From the NCBI GenBank assembly GCA_963682055.1, contig OY821746.1:12451992-12515991 (forward strand): a stretch of DNA of 64,000 bases. The letters are read 5' to 3'. This document shows, piece after piece, positions 35,153 to 47,265 of the stretch. The notes beneath the pieces are model-generated. The model did no database searches, was not told the DNA's origin, and was given only the letters and a program-made list of their open reading frames with translations. The stretch's first letter is position 1; every line of letters starts with the position of its first letter. This stretch comes from Primula veris. Its lineage: Eukaryota; Streptophyta; Magnoliopsida; Ericales; Primulaceae. Position numbers and translations under genes: made by a program.

Positions 35153-35754
35153 GGTGGTTTTTCATGATTCTCTTTGTGTAATAACAGTAATTGCAGTTGA
35201 TAATAGCATATGATGATGTTGCTTATTCATGGGAAGAACCTTAGTTTAGTTCTTGGTTTCGTGATGTAATATTTCATTGACTGCAAAGAACATTTATGTC
35301 TTTATGTAATTATTTATAAATTATATCACATATTGTTGCGCTTTTTTCTACGGAATAAACCCGGCAATGTATTTTAGGCTAACTATCTGGGTAGACATTG
35401 ATGGCGTGAATTTGCATAAGGTTGTTAAGAATCTAAACTGAGATGAGCATTAATATATTAGTTTCAGCGGATCTAAAATTGCATATGGAACGTAACTTTC
35501 GGGTTCTTTCATGTATTCTGGACCTGAATTTCTATGTATGCCAATTGTTTTTTAATAAAACACCGTAGATCTTGCTTTTAGTATAGAATAATTGTATAAT
35601 CTTACTTGATTCATGGATATATAACTCTTAGTTGTGCATTGCCATTTTAAACAACAGATTAATGAAAGTGTCTTCCCTTGAGCTTGCTAACGTTCTTGAC
35701 TCTGTGCATATACTTGTTCGGCTCCTTTGCACTATGTAATCGAAAACATTAAAT
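35153..35754. other. 3' flank of the FCP1-like gene
   Basis: Contains the presumed 3' UTR and spacer up to the GTGCATAAAA array. Nothing else was recognised. Confidence 0.4.
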
Positions 35755-37135
35755 GCTTTAATTTGGAAAAGTGGATACGTGTGCATAAAAGTTACATAAA
35801 ATGTCAATAAAAGTGTAAACGAGTGCATAAAATATGCTTAGAATGTCAATAAAATTGCATACGTGTGAATAAAAGTGGATACAGATGTATAAAAGGTCTA
35901 TAAAAGTTCATACGGTTACATAAAAGGTTCATACGCGTCAATAATAATACATAAAAAGTGTAAAAAAAAGTGCATAAGTGTGCAAAAAAAAGTGCATACG
36001 AGTCAATAAAAAGTACAGAAAACGTGCATACGGGTGCATACAAAGTACATACGGGTGCATAAAATAAAAAAAAAAAACTCAAAAATTTGAAAGAAAAAAA
36101 AAATCAGAAAAAAAAAGTATAATCACAAAAGTGCATAATAAAATGCATAAAGTTAACCAACTTACATAATAAATTGCATAAAATTCACTAAATTACATAA
36201 TAAAGTACACTAAATTGCATAATATAGTGTATAAAGGTCAATAAAGTGCATAAATGTCAGTAAAGTGCATAATAGAGTGCATAAAATTGCATAAAAAACG
36301 CATAAAAGTGCATACGAGTCGAAAAAAGTGCATAAAAGATGCATAAAAAGCGTATAAAAGTGCATAAACTGCATAAAAATTCATACGGGTCGATAAAGTG
36401 CACAAAAGGTGCATAAAAAAGTGCATAAGAGTCGATAAAAAGTGCATAAAAATTGTATAAAATGTGCATAAAAAGTGAAATGCATAAAAGTGCATATGAA
36501 ATCAATCAAATTACATAAAAATGCATACGGAATAATAAAATGGGCATAAAAGCTGGATAAAAAATGCATAAAAAATGTATAAAATGTACATAAAAAGTGT
36601 ATAAAAATACATAAAAGTGCATACAGAATCAATCAAATTGTATAAAAATGTATACGTATCAATAAAAAGTGCATAAAAAATGCATAAGACTGTATAAAAA
36701 GCGTATACGGGTCGTAGATGTGTATAAACAGTGTATAAAAGTGCATAAAAAACATAAAAAATACATACATGTCAATAAAAAGTGCATACATCTAGATAAA
36801 AGTGAATAAAGTATATAAGAGCATAAAATATGCATAAGAATGCATATAAAGTGCAAAAAAATACAGGAAATTGCATAAAATGTGCATAAAAGTGGTTATG
36901 AGTCAATAAAAAATGCATAAAATGTGCATAAATATAAATAAGGAACAATAAAAAGTGCATAAAAGTGGAGGGGATACGGGTCAATAAAAATATGCATAAA
37001 TGTGGATACATGTCAATAAAAGTTGCATAAACGTGTATACATGTATGAAAAGTGCGTAAAAATGAATACGAGTCAATAAAAAATGTATAAAAGTGGATGA
37101 GTCAATAAAAAATGCATATAACGTGCATAAAAGTA
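35755..37135. repeat. 1.4-kb GTGCATAAAA minisatellite array
   Basis: More than a hundred degenerate copies of AGTGCATAAAA, interspersed with ACGNGTCAATAAAA units. The plus strand is A/G/T-rich and poor in C. Minus-strand open frames through it (repeats of YALFY/MHFLCTF) are by-products of the array. Confidence 0.9.
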
Positions 37136-37833
37136 CAAATGGTCACCCAAGTGCAAAAAAATTTCAAGATCCGAGTGTATTCGAACCACCAACATTTCGA
37201 ATCGTCGAATTTAAACGCTTTTATCATTTTGAATTTACGAATCTATCACTAAGCAAACTATAAACACATTAAATTCAAACGAATCTAAAAGAACACAGCT
37301 ATCAAATATTTCATCGAACACCTTGCCTGCACAATTTTACATACTCATAAATAAACACACAGTTGGATTAATTCAGCCAAACAAATTAACTTTTTCACAC
37401 CAATCGTATTATTAATAAAAAACTTTCAACCGCATCACCAAATTACTACAAATCAACATATACCATATAATTTTACTTTTTCAACAAAAGGTACAAATCA
37501 GGTTTAAATTCTAAAAAAAAAAAATAGAACTCCACCAAAACTGCTCAAGCTTTCATAACCATTCTGCTAAGCCAATAGATGAGGTCGATTTGATTGACTT
37601 TTCCTTGAGGTCAACACAAACTGGGCACAATTGGCTCTATTTTCGTCCTTCTTGTGGGTCCATTCCAACGAAGGGTTTATTTTTGTGTCACGGGAGGGAG
37701 AGAGGGAGAGATAGGTGAGAGAGAAATAGATTAGTTTGTTGGGAGAGATACTAGTTTCCAAAGATATGAGATTAGTTCCAGTATATGCGATGAAGAATTC
37801 TAAAAGTTAGAATTGTAAGGGGTATTTATATTA
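37136..37833. other. Intergenic, nothing recognised
   Basis: Spacer between two tandem arrays. It contains GA-rich GGGAGGGAGAGAGGGAGAG around 37691 and no supported gene. Confidence 0.4.
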
Positions 37834-38150
37834 TCATAAAGTGTGACCAATTTGTGAGATTGAACTGATATATGACTATTTGCAAATTATGTTAAAAAAA
37901 TGTGACTTATAAACTATTTTTCCTTTTAACTATTTATCATAAAATGTGACCAATTTGTGAGATTGAACTGATGTATGACTATTTGGGAATTATGTTAAAA
38001 AAATGCGACTTATAAAGTATTTTTCCTTTTAACTATTTATCATAAAATGTGACCAATTTGTGAAATTGAACTGATGTATAACTATTTGGGAATTATGTTC
38101 AAAAAATGTGACTTATAAAGTATTTTTCCTTTTAACTATTTGTCATAAAA
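37834..38150. repeat. ~103-bp tandem repeat, three copies
   Basis: Units begin TCATAAARTGTGACCAATTT at 37834, 37938 and 38040, with a partial fourth at 38143. They share TTGAACTGATGTATGAC and ATTTTTCCTTTTAACTATT. Confidence 0.9.
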
Positions 38151-38660
38151 TTGAATATACATGTGGTAACAGGTCATGAGACTAATGCGTACAAGTGGGA
38201 GAGACTAAGTTAGAACCCCGAGCATTTGCCCCTGGAGATATAGTCCAACTTTAAACAAAAAAGCTGAATATAAAAAGCTGCAACCAAACAAGGCCTCAAA
38301 CTACACAATTATATATTTTAATAGAACACGCATTCTTTTACACAATACAAGAGTAATCTAATCACTTCCACTCGAGTTTGGTGTGTTCATTCATCATAAA
38401 CGGAACTTGATATATTGATATAAGATAGCAGTAGTAAAGTAACGTTCAATTGGATGTAGCGTGTAGAATCTTATCACATTGTCTATGTGTGATTATTCTG
38501 GAACCAATTTATGTAACTTAAATGACATTCCAGTGATTTGGTAATTATATTTGATAACATGCATTTGAAAATTGCAAAATGAAGTCTTGGTACTGGAATA
38601 ATCCATGTGCATTAATTTTTTACTCCAATATAAGACTCAAACGACAAAGTATGATACTTG

Positions 38661-38998
38661 TAAATATAGCATTGATATTTCCATTTGAGAAATCTTATTT
38701 TTAAGATGAATCAATAAATATTTATTGCCAACAAGAATCAAAATATCAAATAATAATTGCAAATTCATCGTTGCTTTACGATAGAATTACTGAAAATCCC
38801 CCACTTAGAAATGTTAATTGATTCATAGTAAATATAGCATTGATATTTCCATTTGAGAAATATTATTTGTAAGATGAATCAATAAATATTTTTTTGCCAA
38901 CTAGAATCAAAGTATCAAATAATAATTGCAAATTCATCGTTGTTTTATGTATAGAATTACTGGAAATCTCCCACTTAGAAATGTTAATTAATTCATAG
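38661..38998. repeat. ~168-bp tandem duplication
   Basis: Copies start at 38661 and 38829 with TAAATATAGCATTGATATTT and end ...CTTAGAAATGTTAATT. A few substitutions and small indels separate them. Confidence 0.9.
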
Positions 38999-39028
38999 TA
39001 AATTCATACACATGTTTCCTTGTCCATC

Positions 39029-39424
39029 ATTTAAATTTTTCAATTTAGGTAACACACTGTAATAACTTTCCAATTTAGATACCACCATATAAATAAATCA
39101 CGGAATTATGTCACGTGACATTTGACAAATATTAACTTGAGATGCTAATTTGATAATTTTGTATAAAAATATGTCATCCTATAAAAATGTTTCCCTCAAT
39201 TTCACGCATAACAAAAATTTGAATTATATGCTAATTTTTTGTATGTGTGAAATTTGGGGATTTTTTTTCTAATATGACATATTTTTGTGCAAAATTGTCA
39301 AATTAGCCTCTCAAATTAATGTTTGTCAAATATTACGTGACATGATTCCGTGATTTATTTAGACGGTGGTACCTAAATTGAAAAGTTATTATAGTGTGGT
39401 ACCCAAATTGAAAAATTTGAAAGT
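39029..39424. mobile_element. Fold-back MITE
   Basis: Arms of about 150 bp are inverted copies. The left side contains CAATTTAGGTAAC, AAATCACGGAATTATGTCACG and ATGTCAT. The right side has their complements in mirror order and ends CCCAAATTGAAAAATTTGAA. The central loop is about 100 bp. No coding content. Confidence 0.75.
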
Positions 39425-40608
39425 TATGTATTCAAATCGTTAACAATACTATAGTTTGGTGTAGTAAATGTATTTTTTCCTTTGACCAAAAGAATTGCTC
39501 GTTATTAAAATTTTTAGCCCTTGCTCTATAATTGGAACTAGATTAACCTCCAAAGTTTCAATAAACCTAAGTTTAAACCTCTAATAAACTATCATAGCAA
39601 TTAATTTACCCCTTTGTTTATACTTTCAGTATCACAGTTGAGAGACTGCTACTATAAATCTTAAAAAAAGTACTATAGAACAAAGATGAATGTTTTTTCT
39701 GTTGTGGGTTACTAGTTACTACGTAGATTACCATAAGAATAAAGTATAAGAACAAAGATGCATAAATGGCAGTTGGTATTTTAGACCAATAATGAATTTT
39801 TACTTGATCAGAAGAAAATGATGATTAGATTCTCGAGTTAAAGAGAATACTATAAGTGGCTTTGTTGCGTTTTATACAAAAGACTTGTCATTTGGTCGGT
39901 ACAAGATCCCGTGTAATGAGAAAATTAACATCAACTCATCAGTTAATAAAACAAAGCTGGTAGTTGCCGTTAGCGCGTGAGCTGCAACAAATCAGCGAGA
40001 AAAATTGCATATAAAACTCTTAAAATAGATTTCCGAACATGACGAGAAGCAACTTATACAAAAACCCTAACGGTTACATGAAAGGCTTCTTTCGCAACCC
40101 AGTATATTGTATCATCCTTGTACATACAATCTAGAGTACCATTAACATATAGTTTTCACACTTTCTAGTTTGATGTGTAAAATAAAATAGATTGAGGTCT
40201 ACATGTAAAACTTCCCAAAATTTCATGATGAAAAGAATAGTAACCCAGATACAAAGGATAAAACGGATTTTACAACCAAACTCCCTACAAACATCCTTGA
40301 CATTTACTGATTTACCAAATGTTGCAGCGAGGGCTATAGACTCCTTGTATGTAAATGAGCTATCATACATTTTGTATTCCTCAATCTTACCTTGCCAAAG
40401 AGACATAAAAACTTTCTTGAACTTTATTTCCAAATCCCCAAAAAATGGCCACCACCAGCAATCAAAACAACAACACTCAAGAAGTGGTTGTGGAAGTGAG
40501 ACCCAATGTCATGGCCTTACTTTGGCAGCGAGGCAAACGTATACGAGATAGCTATTTTCTGAAGCCTTCTTTCCCTACTAAACGCCGGTCCCAAAACTCA
40601 ATGCCGTT
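39425..40608. other. Spacer with an unrecognised open frame (minus, 40131-40433)
   Basis: A minus-strand frame reads MEIKFKKVFMSLWQGKIEEY and continues for about 60 residues with no family I recognise. On the plus strand MATTSNQNNNTQEVVVEV (40445) runs into the repeat at 40609. Either may be a captured or decayed gene piece. Neither is supported as a functional gene. Confidence 0.25.
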
Positions 40609-40679
40609 TCCAGTATTTTGGAGATCCAAAGCCAATAAAATATGGGCCATAAATACTAACATTAGTTTAACCATTAAAA

Positions 40680-41368
40680 TGTTGGTGATTTTAGTATCAT
40701 CAATATATTTTAGTAGTAATGTGATTTATTATAGGCCGATGCAATAATGCGTTAAACTCGGAAACGAGTTAGGGAAGTGCGGAGTGCACGCTCGTCGAGC
40801 CAACGTATAATTGAATATGAATAATTGAAACGGGGTGTGGGGCAGCGCCCCGAGCGAAAATTTTTCCGAACAGTTGCTTCCTTTCCGGAAAATTTTGAAT
40901 AGTTGGACCTTTTGCCAACAGACATGAGAAGTCATTTGGATGGATAGTTGGAACCTTTTCCCAACAGACATGAGAAGTCATTTGGTTGGATAGTTGGACC
41001 CTTTCCCAACAGACATGAGAAGTCATTTGGTTGGATAGTTGGACCCTTTCCCAACAGACATAAGAATAGTTGCTTCCTTTCCGAACGGTTGCTTCCTTTC
41101 CGAACGGTTGCTTCCTTTCAGTTTCAATTATTGATCTCCTATATAAGAAGTCATTTGGCCTCGGTTTTGAACATAGAAACATATAAGAAAATTCTCTCTA
41201 CATTTCCTAATCTATTCTCCTTGCCAGAAACAGATTGTTCTTCAAGAATTATCCCCACAAAGATTTCGTGAACCCAGGCAATAATAGGGTCGAAATACTT
41301 TGTTCGGAAAGTGTACGAACACGATTCTTCGAAGTTATCCAGGATTATCATACCCTAATTATCTAACA
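40680..41368 (+). repeat. 5' LTR of the copia element
   Basis: U3 holds a 45-46-bp direct repeat (core GACATGAGAAGTCATTTGG) starting at 40921, 40967 and 41012, with a partial copy at 41057. It also has about three copies of GGTTGCTTCCTTTCCGAAC (41069-41120). A TATA box, CTATATAAG, lies at 41140, so R probably starts near 41165. Confidence 0.95.
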
Positions 41369-41394
41369 AACGAACAAAGTATTTTCTGATAATC

Positions 41395-44300
41395 ATGGCT
41401 GGAGGAAGCACCGTCAAGGAGATGACTACAAATTTCGGAAAATTGGACAAGTTTCAAGGACAAGACTTCAGGCGTTGGCAGAAGAAGATGCATTTCATGT
41501 TGACAACGTTAAAGGTGGTGCACGTCCTGTCTACACCGATTCCAGAATTTGTAGAGGATGACACGGTTGAAAATCTAAGACGCAGATCAAAGTGGGAGAA
41601 CGACGACTACATTTGCAGAGGGCACATTCTTAACGGTATGTCTGATCCCTTATTTGATATTTACCAAATCGTGGAATCTGCAAAGGAATTGTGGGATTGT
41701 CTCGAATCCAAGTACATGGCAGAGGACTCATCCAGTAAAAAGTTCCTGGTAACCGATTTCAACAATTACAAAATGGTTGAATCGAGGTCTGTCATGGAAC
41801 AATTCAATGAACTCCTCCGAATCCTTGGACAATTCACACAACACGGATTGAAGATGGATGAAACAATATCTGTCTCAAGCATCATAGACAAGTTGCCTCC
41901 TTCGTGGAGGGATTTCAAACACAATCTGAAACATGGAAAAGACGAACTGTCTTTGATCCAACTTGGAAGTCACTTGCGCATAGAAGAATCTCTAAGAGCG
42001 CAGGAGGATGACAAAGGAAAGGGCAAACAAATTGCTGGACCCTCGGTTAATATGGTTGAAGGGGGTGGTAAGAACGATAACAACAAAAACAAAGGAAAGA
42101 AGCGTGCTTTCAAGAACAATAAGGGCAGTTTCGGTGCTAACAAGAAACCGAAACTAGAATGCTGGAAGTGTGGCAAAACAGGCCACTTCAAGAGGGATTG
42201 CCGTTTCGGCAAAAAGCACGACAACGCGAATGCAAGTGGTTCAGGAAAAGGGTCTAAGGACCAATCCGAAAACCAAGGTCAGAAATCAATTCGTGATTTG
42301 AATAGTTTGATTAAACATTCGGTTTCACTAAATTCTGAAGCATTTTATGTGCAGGATGATGCTATCGCGTGGTGGATTGATTCAGGCGCCACAACACATG
42401 TTTGCAAGGATCGTTTCTGGTTCAAGAGTTTTGTTCCAGTGGAAGATGGTTCTGTCCTCTACATGGGAGATGATCACTTCGCTCCCGTTGAAGGCAAAGG
42501 AAACGTGGTGTTAGAATTCAGTTCTGGAAAGACTATTACTTTGTTTAATGTTTTGTATGTTCCTAAATTACGTAAGAATTTAATTTCTGGTCCTGTATTA
42601 AATAAGCTTGGATACAAGCAAGTGTGTGAATCCGATAAATATGTTCTATCGAAGTCTGGTGTGTTTGTAGGATTTGGATATTATAATAATGGTATGTTTA
42701 TGATGAATTTGAATGGAGTTCCTAATGATTCTGGTTCTGTATTTATGTCTTCTTCGAATGTTATCAACTTCTCGTTATGGCATGCTCGTCTAGGACATGT
42801 ACATTATAAAAGAATGCATGAAATGTCTAAAGATGATTTAATTCCTGTTGTTAATGAAAATGTAGAAAAATGTAAAACTTGCATGTTAACAAAGATCACT
42901 AGGCAACCTTTTAAAAGTATAACAAGGAAATCTGTCATTCTTGAATTAATACATAGTGATTTATGTGATTTGCATGCTACTCCATCATTAGGGCATAAAA
43001 AATATTTTATCACTTTCATAGATGATGCATCTAGATTCTGCTATGTCTATTTGTTGCACGCTAAGGACGAAGCCTTAGATAAATTCAAAATTTATAAAAC
43101 TGAAGTTGAAGTGCAACAGAATGTGTTGATTAAAACATTGCGCACAGATAGAGGTGGTGAATATTATGATCCTGTATTTTTCCAATCCGTAGGAATCATT
43201 CATGAGACTACGGCACCTTATACACCTCAACATAATGGTGTGGCTGAAAGGAAAAATAGAGTTATTAAAGAAATGGTGAATGCCATGTTATCTTACTCTG
43301 GTTTAAGTGAAGGGTTTTGGGGAGAAGCTATGTTAACGGCTTGCTATTTGTTAAATAGGGTTCCTAATAAAAGGAACAAGACTACCCCATATGAACTTTG
43401 GTATAAGAAACGACCAAACTTAACATTTTTACGTGTTTGGGGTTGTAGGGCCGTGGTTAGACTCTCGGACCCAAAAAGGAAAACTTTGGGTGAAAAGGGT
43501 ATAGCTTGCATCTTTGTTGGATATGCTGAGCACTCCAAGGCCTATAGGTTTTATGTTATAGAACCTAATGACTCGATTTCTATTAACACGATTATAGAAT
43601 CGAGAGATGCCATATTTGATGAGAATTGTTTCTCTTCTATACCTAGACCAAAGGACTCTATACCTAATTCAGATGAATCTCTAAGGGATGATCATTCAAT
43701 TGATGTGCCAAGTGAGACACTTGAACCCCGTAGGAGCAAAAGAGCTAGAAAATCTAGATCTTATGGATCTGATTTTCAACTATATTTAGTTGAGGGATCA
43801 AGAGATCAGATTGGTACTCAATACTATTATTGTTATAGTATAGAGGAGGATCCAAGAACGTATGATGAAGCTGTGAAATCTCGAGATTCTGTTTTTTGGA
43901 AAGAAGCAATTGATGAAGAGATTGGTTCTATCATGGAAAATAATACTTGGGTATTATCTGATTTACCACCAGGTTGCAAACCATTGGGTTGCAAATGGAT
44001 CTTCAAAAAGAAGATGAAAGTCGATGGTACAATTGACAAGTTTAAAGCTAGATTAGTTATCCAAGGCTTCAGACAAAAGGAAGGGATTGATTATTTCGAT
44101 ACCTATGCTCCAGTTGCCCGTATCACTACTATTAGATTGTTGATTGCCTTGGCGGCTATTCATAATCTAGTGATTCATCAAATGGATGTCAAAACAGCCT
44201 TTCTGAATGGTGATTTGGAAGAAGAAGTGTATATGAAGCAACCTGAAGGATTTGTAATGCCTGGTAATGAGCATAAAGTGTGTAAGCTAGTTAAGTCGCT

Positions 44301-45390
44301 GTATGGGCTGAAACAAGCTCCGAAGCAGTGGCATCAAAAGTTTGATGAAGTTGTTTTGTCTAATGGTTTCATTCTAAACCAAGCAGACAAATGTGTATAT
44401 AGCAAATTTAACACATCCGGTAAAGGAGTTTTCATTTGTCTATATGTTGATGACATGTTGATCTTTGGCACCGACCAAAATCAAGTTGATAAAACGAAGA
44501 ATTTCTTGTCATCAAAGTTCTCCATGAAAGATATGGGAGAAGCGGACGTTATTCTTGGTATTAAGATTAAACGGGAGAATAAGGGGATTGTAATTACGCA
44601 ATCTCATTACATTGAGAAAATACTCAAGAAGTTCAATTATGAAAGTTGTTCTCCAGTAAGTACTCCCATGGATCCGGGAGAAAAGCTTATGCCAAATACA
44701 GGTAAACCTGTGGATCAACTTGAATACTCAAGAGCTATAGGCTCTTTGATGTATGCTATGATTAGCACTAGACCGGATATTGCTTATGCGGTTGGAAAGT
44801 TGAGCAGATTTACTAGTAATCCTAGTAGACATCATTGGCATGCGATAACTAGGGTATTCAAGTACTTGAAGGGTACTATGAATTATGGATTGGCATATAT
44901 GGGATTTCCTTTGGTGTTAGAGGGTTATTCGGATGCTAGTTGGATAAATAATGCTGAAGACTCATCCTCTACAAGTGGATGGGTGTTCTTGCTTGGGGGA
45001 GGTGCCATCTCATGGGCTTCCAAGAAGCAAACATGTATAACTGGTTCCACAATGGAATCTGAGTTTGTAGCATTAGCAGCTGCTGGTAAAGAAGCGGAAT
45101 GGCTCAGGAACTTGGTATATGAGATTCCGATATGGCCTAAACCGATATCACCAATTTCTATCCGTTGTGATAGTACTGCCACACTGGCTAAAGCTTATAG
45201 TCAAATATACAATGGAAAGTCTAGACATTTGGGTGTTAGACATAGTATGATTAGGGAATTAATCATGAATGGGGTGATATCTATTGATTTTGTTCGGTCG
45301 CAACAAAACTTAGCTGACCACTTGACGAAGGGGTTAGCTAGAGACTTAGTGAATAAGTCGGTAATTGGGATGGGATTAAAGTCCATTTAA
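41395..45390 (+). CDS. Copia Gag-Pol polyprotein (intact)
   Basis: 1331 aa, starting at ATG 41395, 26 bp after the LTR. Domain order is the copia type. Gag includes [12 protein letters not shown], and a CCHC knuckle lies at 256-269 ([14 protein letters not shown]). The aspartic protease has D329 in [12 protein letters not shown]. The integrase has a zinc-binding H463/H468 (HARLGH) plus CKTC, and catalytic D, D and E in [16 protein letters not shown] and GVAERKN. Reverse transcriptase contains [12 protein letters not shown], and YVDD at 1017-1020. RNase H has D1180 (GYSDASW), ESEF and RCDSTA. No stop or frameshift interrupts it and every catalytic motif I looked for is present. The first two-thirds of gag contain a lysine/glycine-rich linker before the knuckle. 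Gag and Pol share one frame, so their ratio is not set by frameshifting here. Confidence 0.97.
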   Translation: MAGGSTVKEMTTNFGKLDKFQGQDFRRWQKKMHFMLTTLKVVHVLSTPIPEFVEDDTVENLRRRSKWENDDYICRGHILNGMSDPLFDIYQIVESAKELWDCLESKYMAEDSSSKKFLVTDFNNYKMVESRSVMEQFNELLRILGQFTQHGLKMDETISVSSIIDKLPPSWRDFKHNLKHGKDELSLIQLGSHLRIEESLRAQEDDKGKGKQIAGPSVNMVEGGGKNDNNKNKGKKRAFKNNKGSFGANKKPKLECWKCGKTGHFKRDCRFGKKHDNANASGSGKGSKDQSENQGQKSIRDLNSLIKHSVSLNSEAFYVQDDAIAWWIDSGATTHVCKDRFWFKSFVPVEDGSVLYMGDDHFAPVEGKGNVVLEFSSGKTITLFNVLYVPKLRKNLISGPVLNKLGYKQVCESDKYVLSKSGVFVGFGYYNNGMFMMNLNGVPNDSGSVFMSSSNVINFSLWHARLGHVHYKRMHEMSKDDLIPVVNENVEKCKTCMLTKITRQPFKSITRKSVILELIHSDLCDLHATPSLGHKKYFITFIDDASRFCYVYLLHAKDEALDKFKIYKTEVEVQQNVLIKTLRTDRGGEYYDPVFFQSVGIIHETTAPYTPQHNGVAERKNRVIKEMVNAMLSYSGLSEGFWGEAMLTACYLLNRVPNKRNKTTPYELWYKKRPNLTFLRVWGCRAVVRLSDPKRKTLGEKGIACIFVGYAEHSKAYRFYVIEPNDSISINTIIESRDAIFDENCFSSIPRPKDSIPNSDESLRDDHSIDVPSETLEPRRSKRARKSRSYGSDFQLYLVEGSRDQIGTQYYYCYSIEEDPRTYDEAVKSRDSVFWKEAIDEEIGSIMENNTWVLSDLPPGCKPLGCKWIFKKKMKVDGTIDKFKARLVIQGFRQKEGIDYFDTYAPVARITTIRLLIALAAIHNLVIHQMDVKTAFLNGDLEEEVYMKQPEGFVMPGNEHKVCKLVKSLYGLKQAPKQWHQKFDEVVLSNGFILNQADKCVYSKFNTSGKGVFICLYVDDMLIFGTDQNQVDKTKNFLSSKFSMKDMGEADVILGIKIKRENKGIVITQSHYIEKILKKFNYESCSPVSTPMDPGEKLMPNTGKPVDQLEYSRAIGSLMYAMISTRPDIAYAVGKLSRFTSNPSRHHWHAITRVFKYLKGTMNYGLAYMGFPLVLEGYSDASWINNAEDSSSTSGWVFLLGGGAISWASKKQTCITGSTMESEFVALAAAGKEAEWLRNLVYEIPIWPKPISPISIRCDSTATLAKAYSQIYNGKSRHLGVRHSMIRELIMNGVISIDFVRSQQNLADHLTKGLARDLVNKSVIGMGLKSI

Positions 45391-45936
45391 ATCTATTAGC
45401 TGTGGTATACCCAATTCCCTTCGAATACAACGTTAGAAGCAGAATTCAATGTGGAAAGATCATAGTTAGAGATTGGAGCAATTGTGTTTATCTTCCCAAG
45501 GTATGTGCTCAGACCTGCAAGTGATGGCTAGGTTGAAGTAAATCTTCTTAATGGTTCTTTTGGAAAATTGCAAATGCAGGTGCAAGATTAAAAGGATCAC
45601 CTATGTGAGCATGAAGTTTTGCCGCTTCAAGAAGCTTGGACTTGGCTTTCTATATGCTTATTAATGGATAAGGACACATGGCTTGTAAAGTGTCAAGTAT
45701 GAATAGTAGAGTATTGTAATAAACATATGTGTACTATATCTTCAGATATTCAAATGGATTGACGGGTTCAATCGTTGTGACACCCAGATTTTCGAGTATT
45801 TGGAATGTGTATTTGTACTAAGATGAAAATTCAATCGTAAGACATTTTTATCTATGCATTTGTTTGATTGTTATACCTGTGTGTTATACCCTTGTATATA
45901 TTATTGTATATACTGAGTAAATCAAGGATTACACTA

Positions 45937-45948
45937 AAATGGGGGGGA
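45937..45948 (+). other. Polypurine tract of the copia element
   Basis: AAATGGGGGGGA immediately before the 3' LTR, the expected plus-strand primer for reverse transcription. Confidence 0.8.
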
Positions 45949-45950
45949 TT

Positions 45951-46639
45951 TGTTGGTGATTTTAGTATCATCAATATATTTTAGTAGTAATGTGATTTAT
46001 TATAGGCCGATGCAATAATGCGTTAAACTCGGAAACGAGTTAGGGAAGTGCGGAGTGCACGCTCGTCGAGCCAACGTATAATTGAATATGAATAATTGAA
46101 ACGGGGTGTGGGGCAGCGCCCCGAGCGAAAATTTTTCCGAACAGTTGCTTCCTTTCCGGAAAATTTTGAATAGTTGGACCTTTTGCCAACAGACATGAGA
46201 AGTCATTTGGATGGATAGTTGGAACCTTTTCCCAACAGACATGAGAAGTCATTTGGTTGGATAGTTGGACCCTTTCCCAACAGACATGAGAAGTCATTTG
46301 GTTGGATAGTTGGACCCTTTCCCAACAGACATAAGAATAGTTGCTTCCTTTCCGAACGGTTGCTTCCTTTCCGAACGGTTGCTTCCTTTCAGTTTCAATT
46401 ATTGATCTCCTATATAAGAAGTCATTTGGCCTCGGTTTTGAACATAGAAACATATAAGAAAATTCTCTCTACATTTCCTAATCTATTCTCCTTGCCAGAA
46501 ACAGATTGTTCTTCAAGAATTATCCCCACAAAGATTTCGTGAACCCAGGCAATAATAGGGTCGAAATACTTTGTTCGGAAAGTGTACGAACACGATTCTT
46601 CGAAGTTATCCAGGATTATCATACCCTAATTATCTAACA
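45951..46639 (+). repeat. 3' LTR of the copia element
   Basis: The same 689 bp as 40680-41368, with no difference seen on reading. Open frames in the two LTRs translate identically. The U3 direct repeats are also present. Confidence 0.95.
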
Positions 46640-47265
46640 TAAAATATATATAAAAAAAACACTCGAATTGATAATTTATTATTTTTCTCACCATGTTTTA
46701 ACTAAACAATTCGGCACAATCACACTTGATAAATAATAAATCACCGAATCAATCGTATACACAACATTTGAGATTAAATATATCCAATTAAAATATTAAT
46801 TTAAAACCCTCAAATTTAGTTGTCTAAATCATCATAAAAAATATCATGAGTCATAGGCCCATATGAATAAACCAGATCCATTTTTGGTGTATTGCATTGT
46901 TTAGGCTAGCCTATCCTAGTTTTTTTGGATAATTCAATCAAAATTAATTTCATACAAGATTCAATAAAAATTATGAAAATATTAATATATAGGATTGCCT
47001 ACATACAGTCTTCGGTAACATGGGTAGTTAAAAAAAGTTATTAATGCGATTACGGTATGTTATTTTATATTTTATAGTAACACTATCGTTAACCCGATAA
47101 ATGAGTGCCACCCACTAAAAACCCAACACATATTAATGAACTTAAAATTAATTAAAACTAAAATATTATATTGGTTTACACACCATAAATTATAGTGCAC
47201 CATATGAAAAAAAAAAAAAATCAAATTTATCAACCTTACCAAAAAAGTATCAGATGCATTTCAAA

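Larger units (their letters stand above)
40680..46639 (+). mobile_element. Complete Ty1/copia LTR retrotransposon
   Basis: 5,960 bp bounded by 689-bp LTRs that start TGTTGG and end TAACA, and flanked by the 5-bp duplication TAAAA (40675-40679, 46640-46644). One uninterrupted 1331-codon Gag-Pol frame fills the interior. The two LTRs look identical, so the insertion is very recent and the copy may still be mobile. The paralogous segment at 58.6 kb shows the empty site with a single TAAAA. After the left LTR I do not find the common tRNA-iMet site TGGTATCAGAGC. The primer may be another or an internal tRNA fragment. Confidence 0.97.
40609..47265 (-). mobile_element. Older repeat split by the copia insertion
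   Basis: The segments 40609-40679 and 46640-47265, joined across the copia element, form the reverse complement of 58008-58707. Shared blocks include GGGCCATAAAT, AAAAAAAACACTCGA, TCATGAGTCATAGGCC, TAGTAACACTATCG and TCAAATTTATCAACC. The element type is unknown and no transposase was seen. Its outer ends are not resolved. Confidence 0.75.

Noticed and set aside
35846..37011. Minus-strand open frames rich in MHFLCTFY/YALFY
   Set aside because: Generated by the GTGCATAAAA array. The same repeat is open in several frames.
38165..38290. tRNA-derived SINE around AGTTAGAACCCC
   Set aside because: Weak box B and no convincing box A or target duplication.
40445..40747. Plus-strand frame starting MATTSNQNNN
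   Set aside because: It runs from unrecognised sequence into the host repeat and the copia LTR. No family match, so I kept it only as a note.
40769..41182. Open frames inside the copia LTRs (also 46040-46453)
   Set aside because: Identical in both LTRs, antisense to the element and built on the U3 direct repeats. Not a gene.
41369..41394. Standard tRNA-iMet primer-binding site for copia
   Set aside because: The expected TGGTATCAGAGC is absent after the left LTR. TTTCTGATAATC is only superficially similar.
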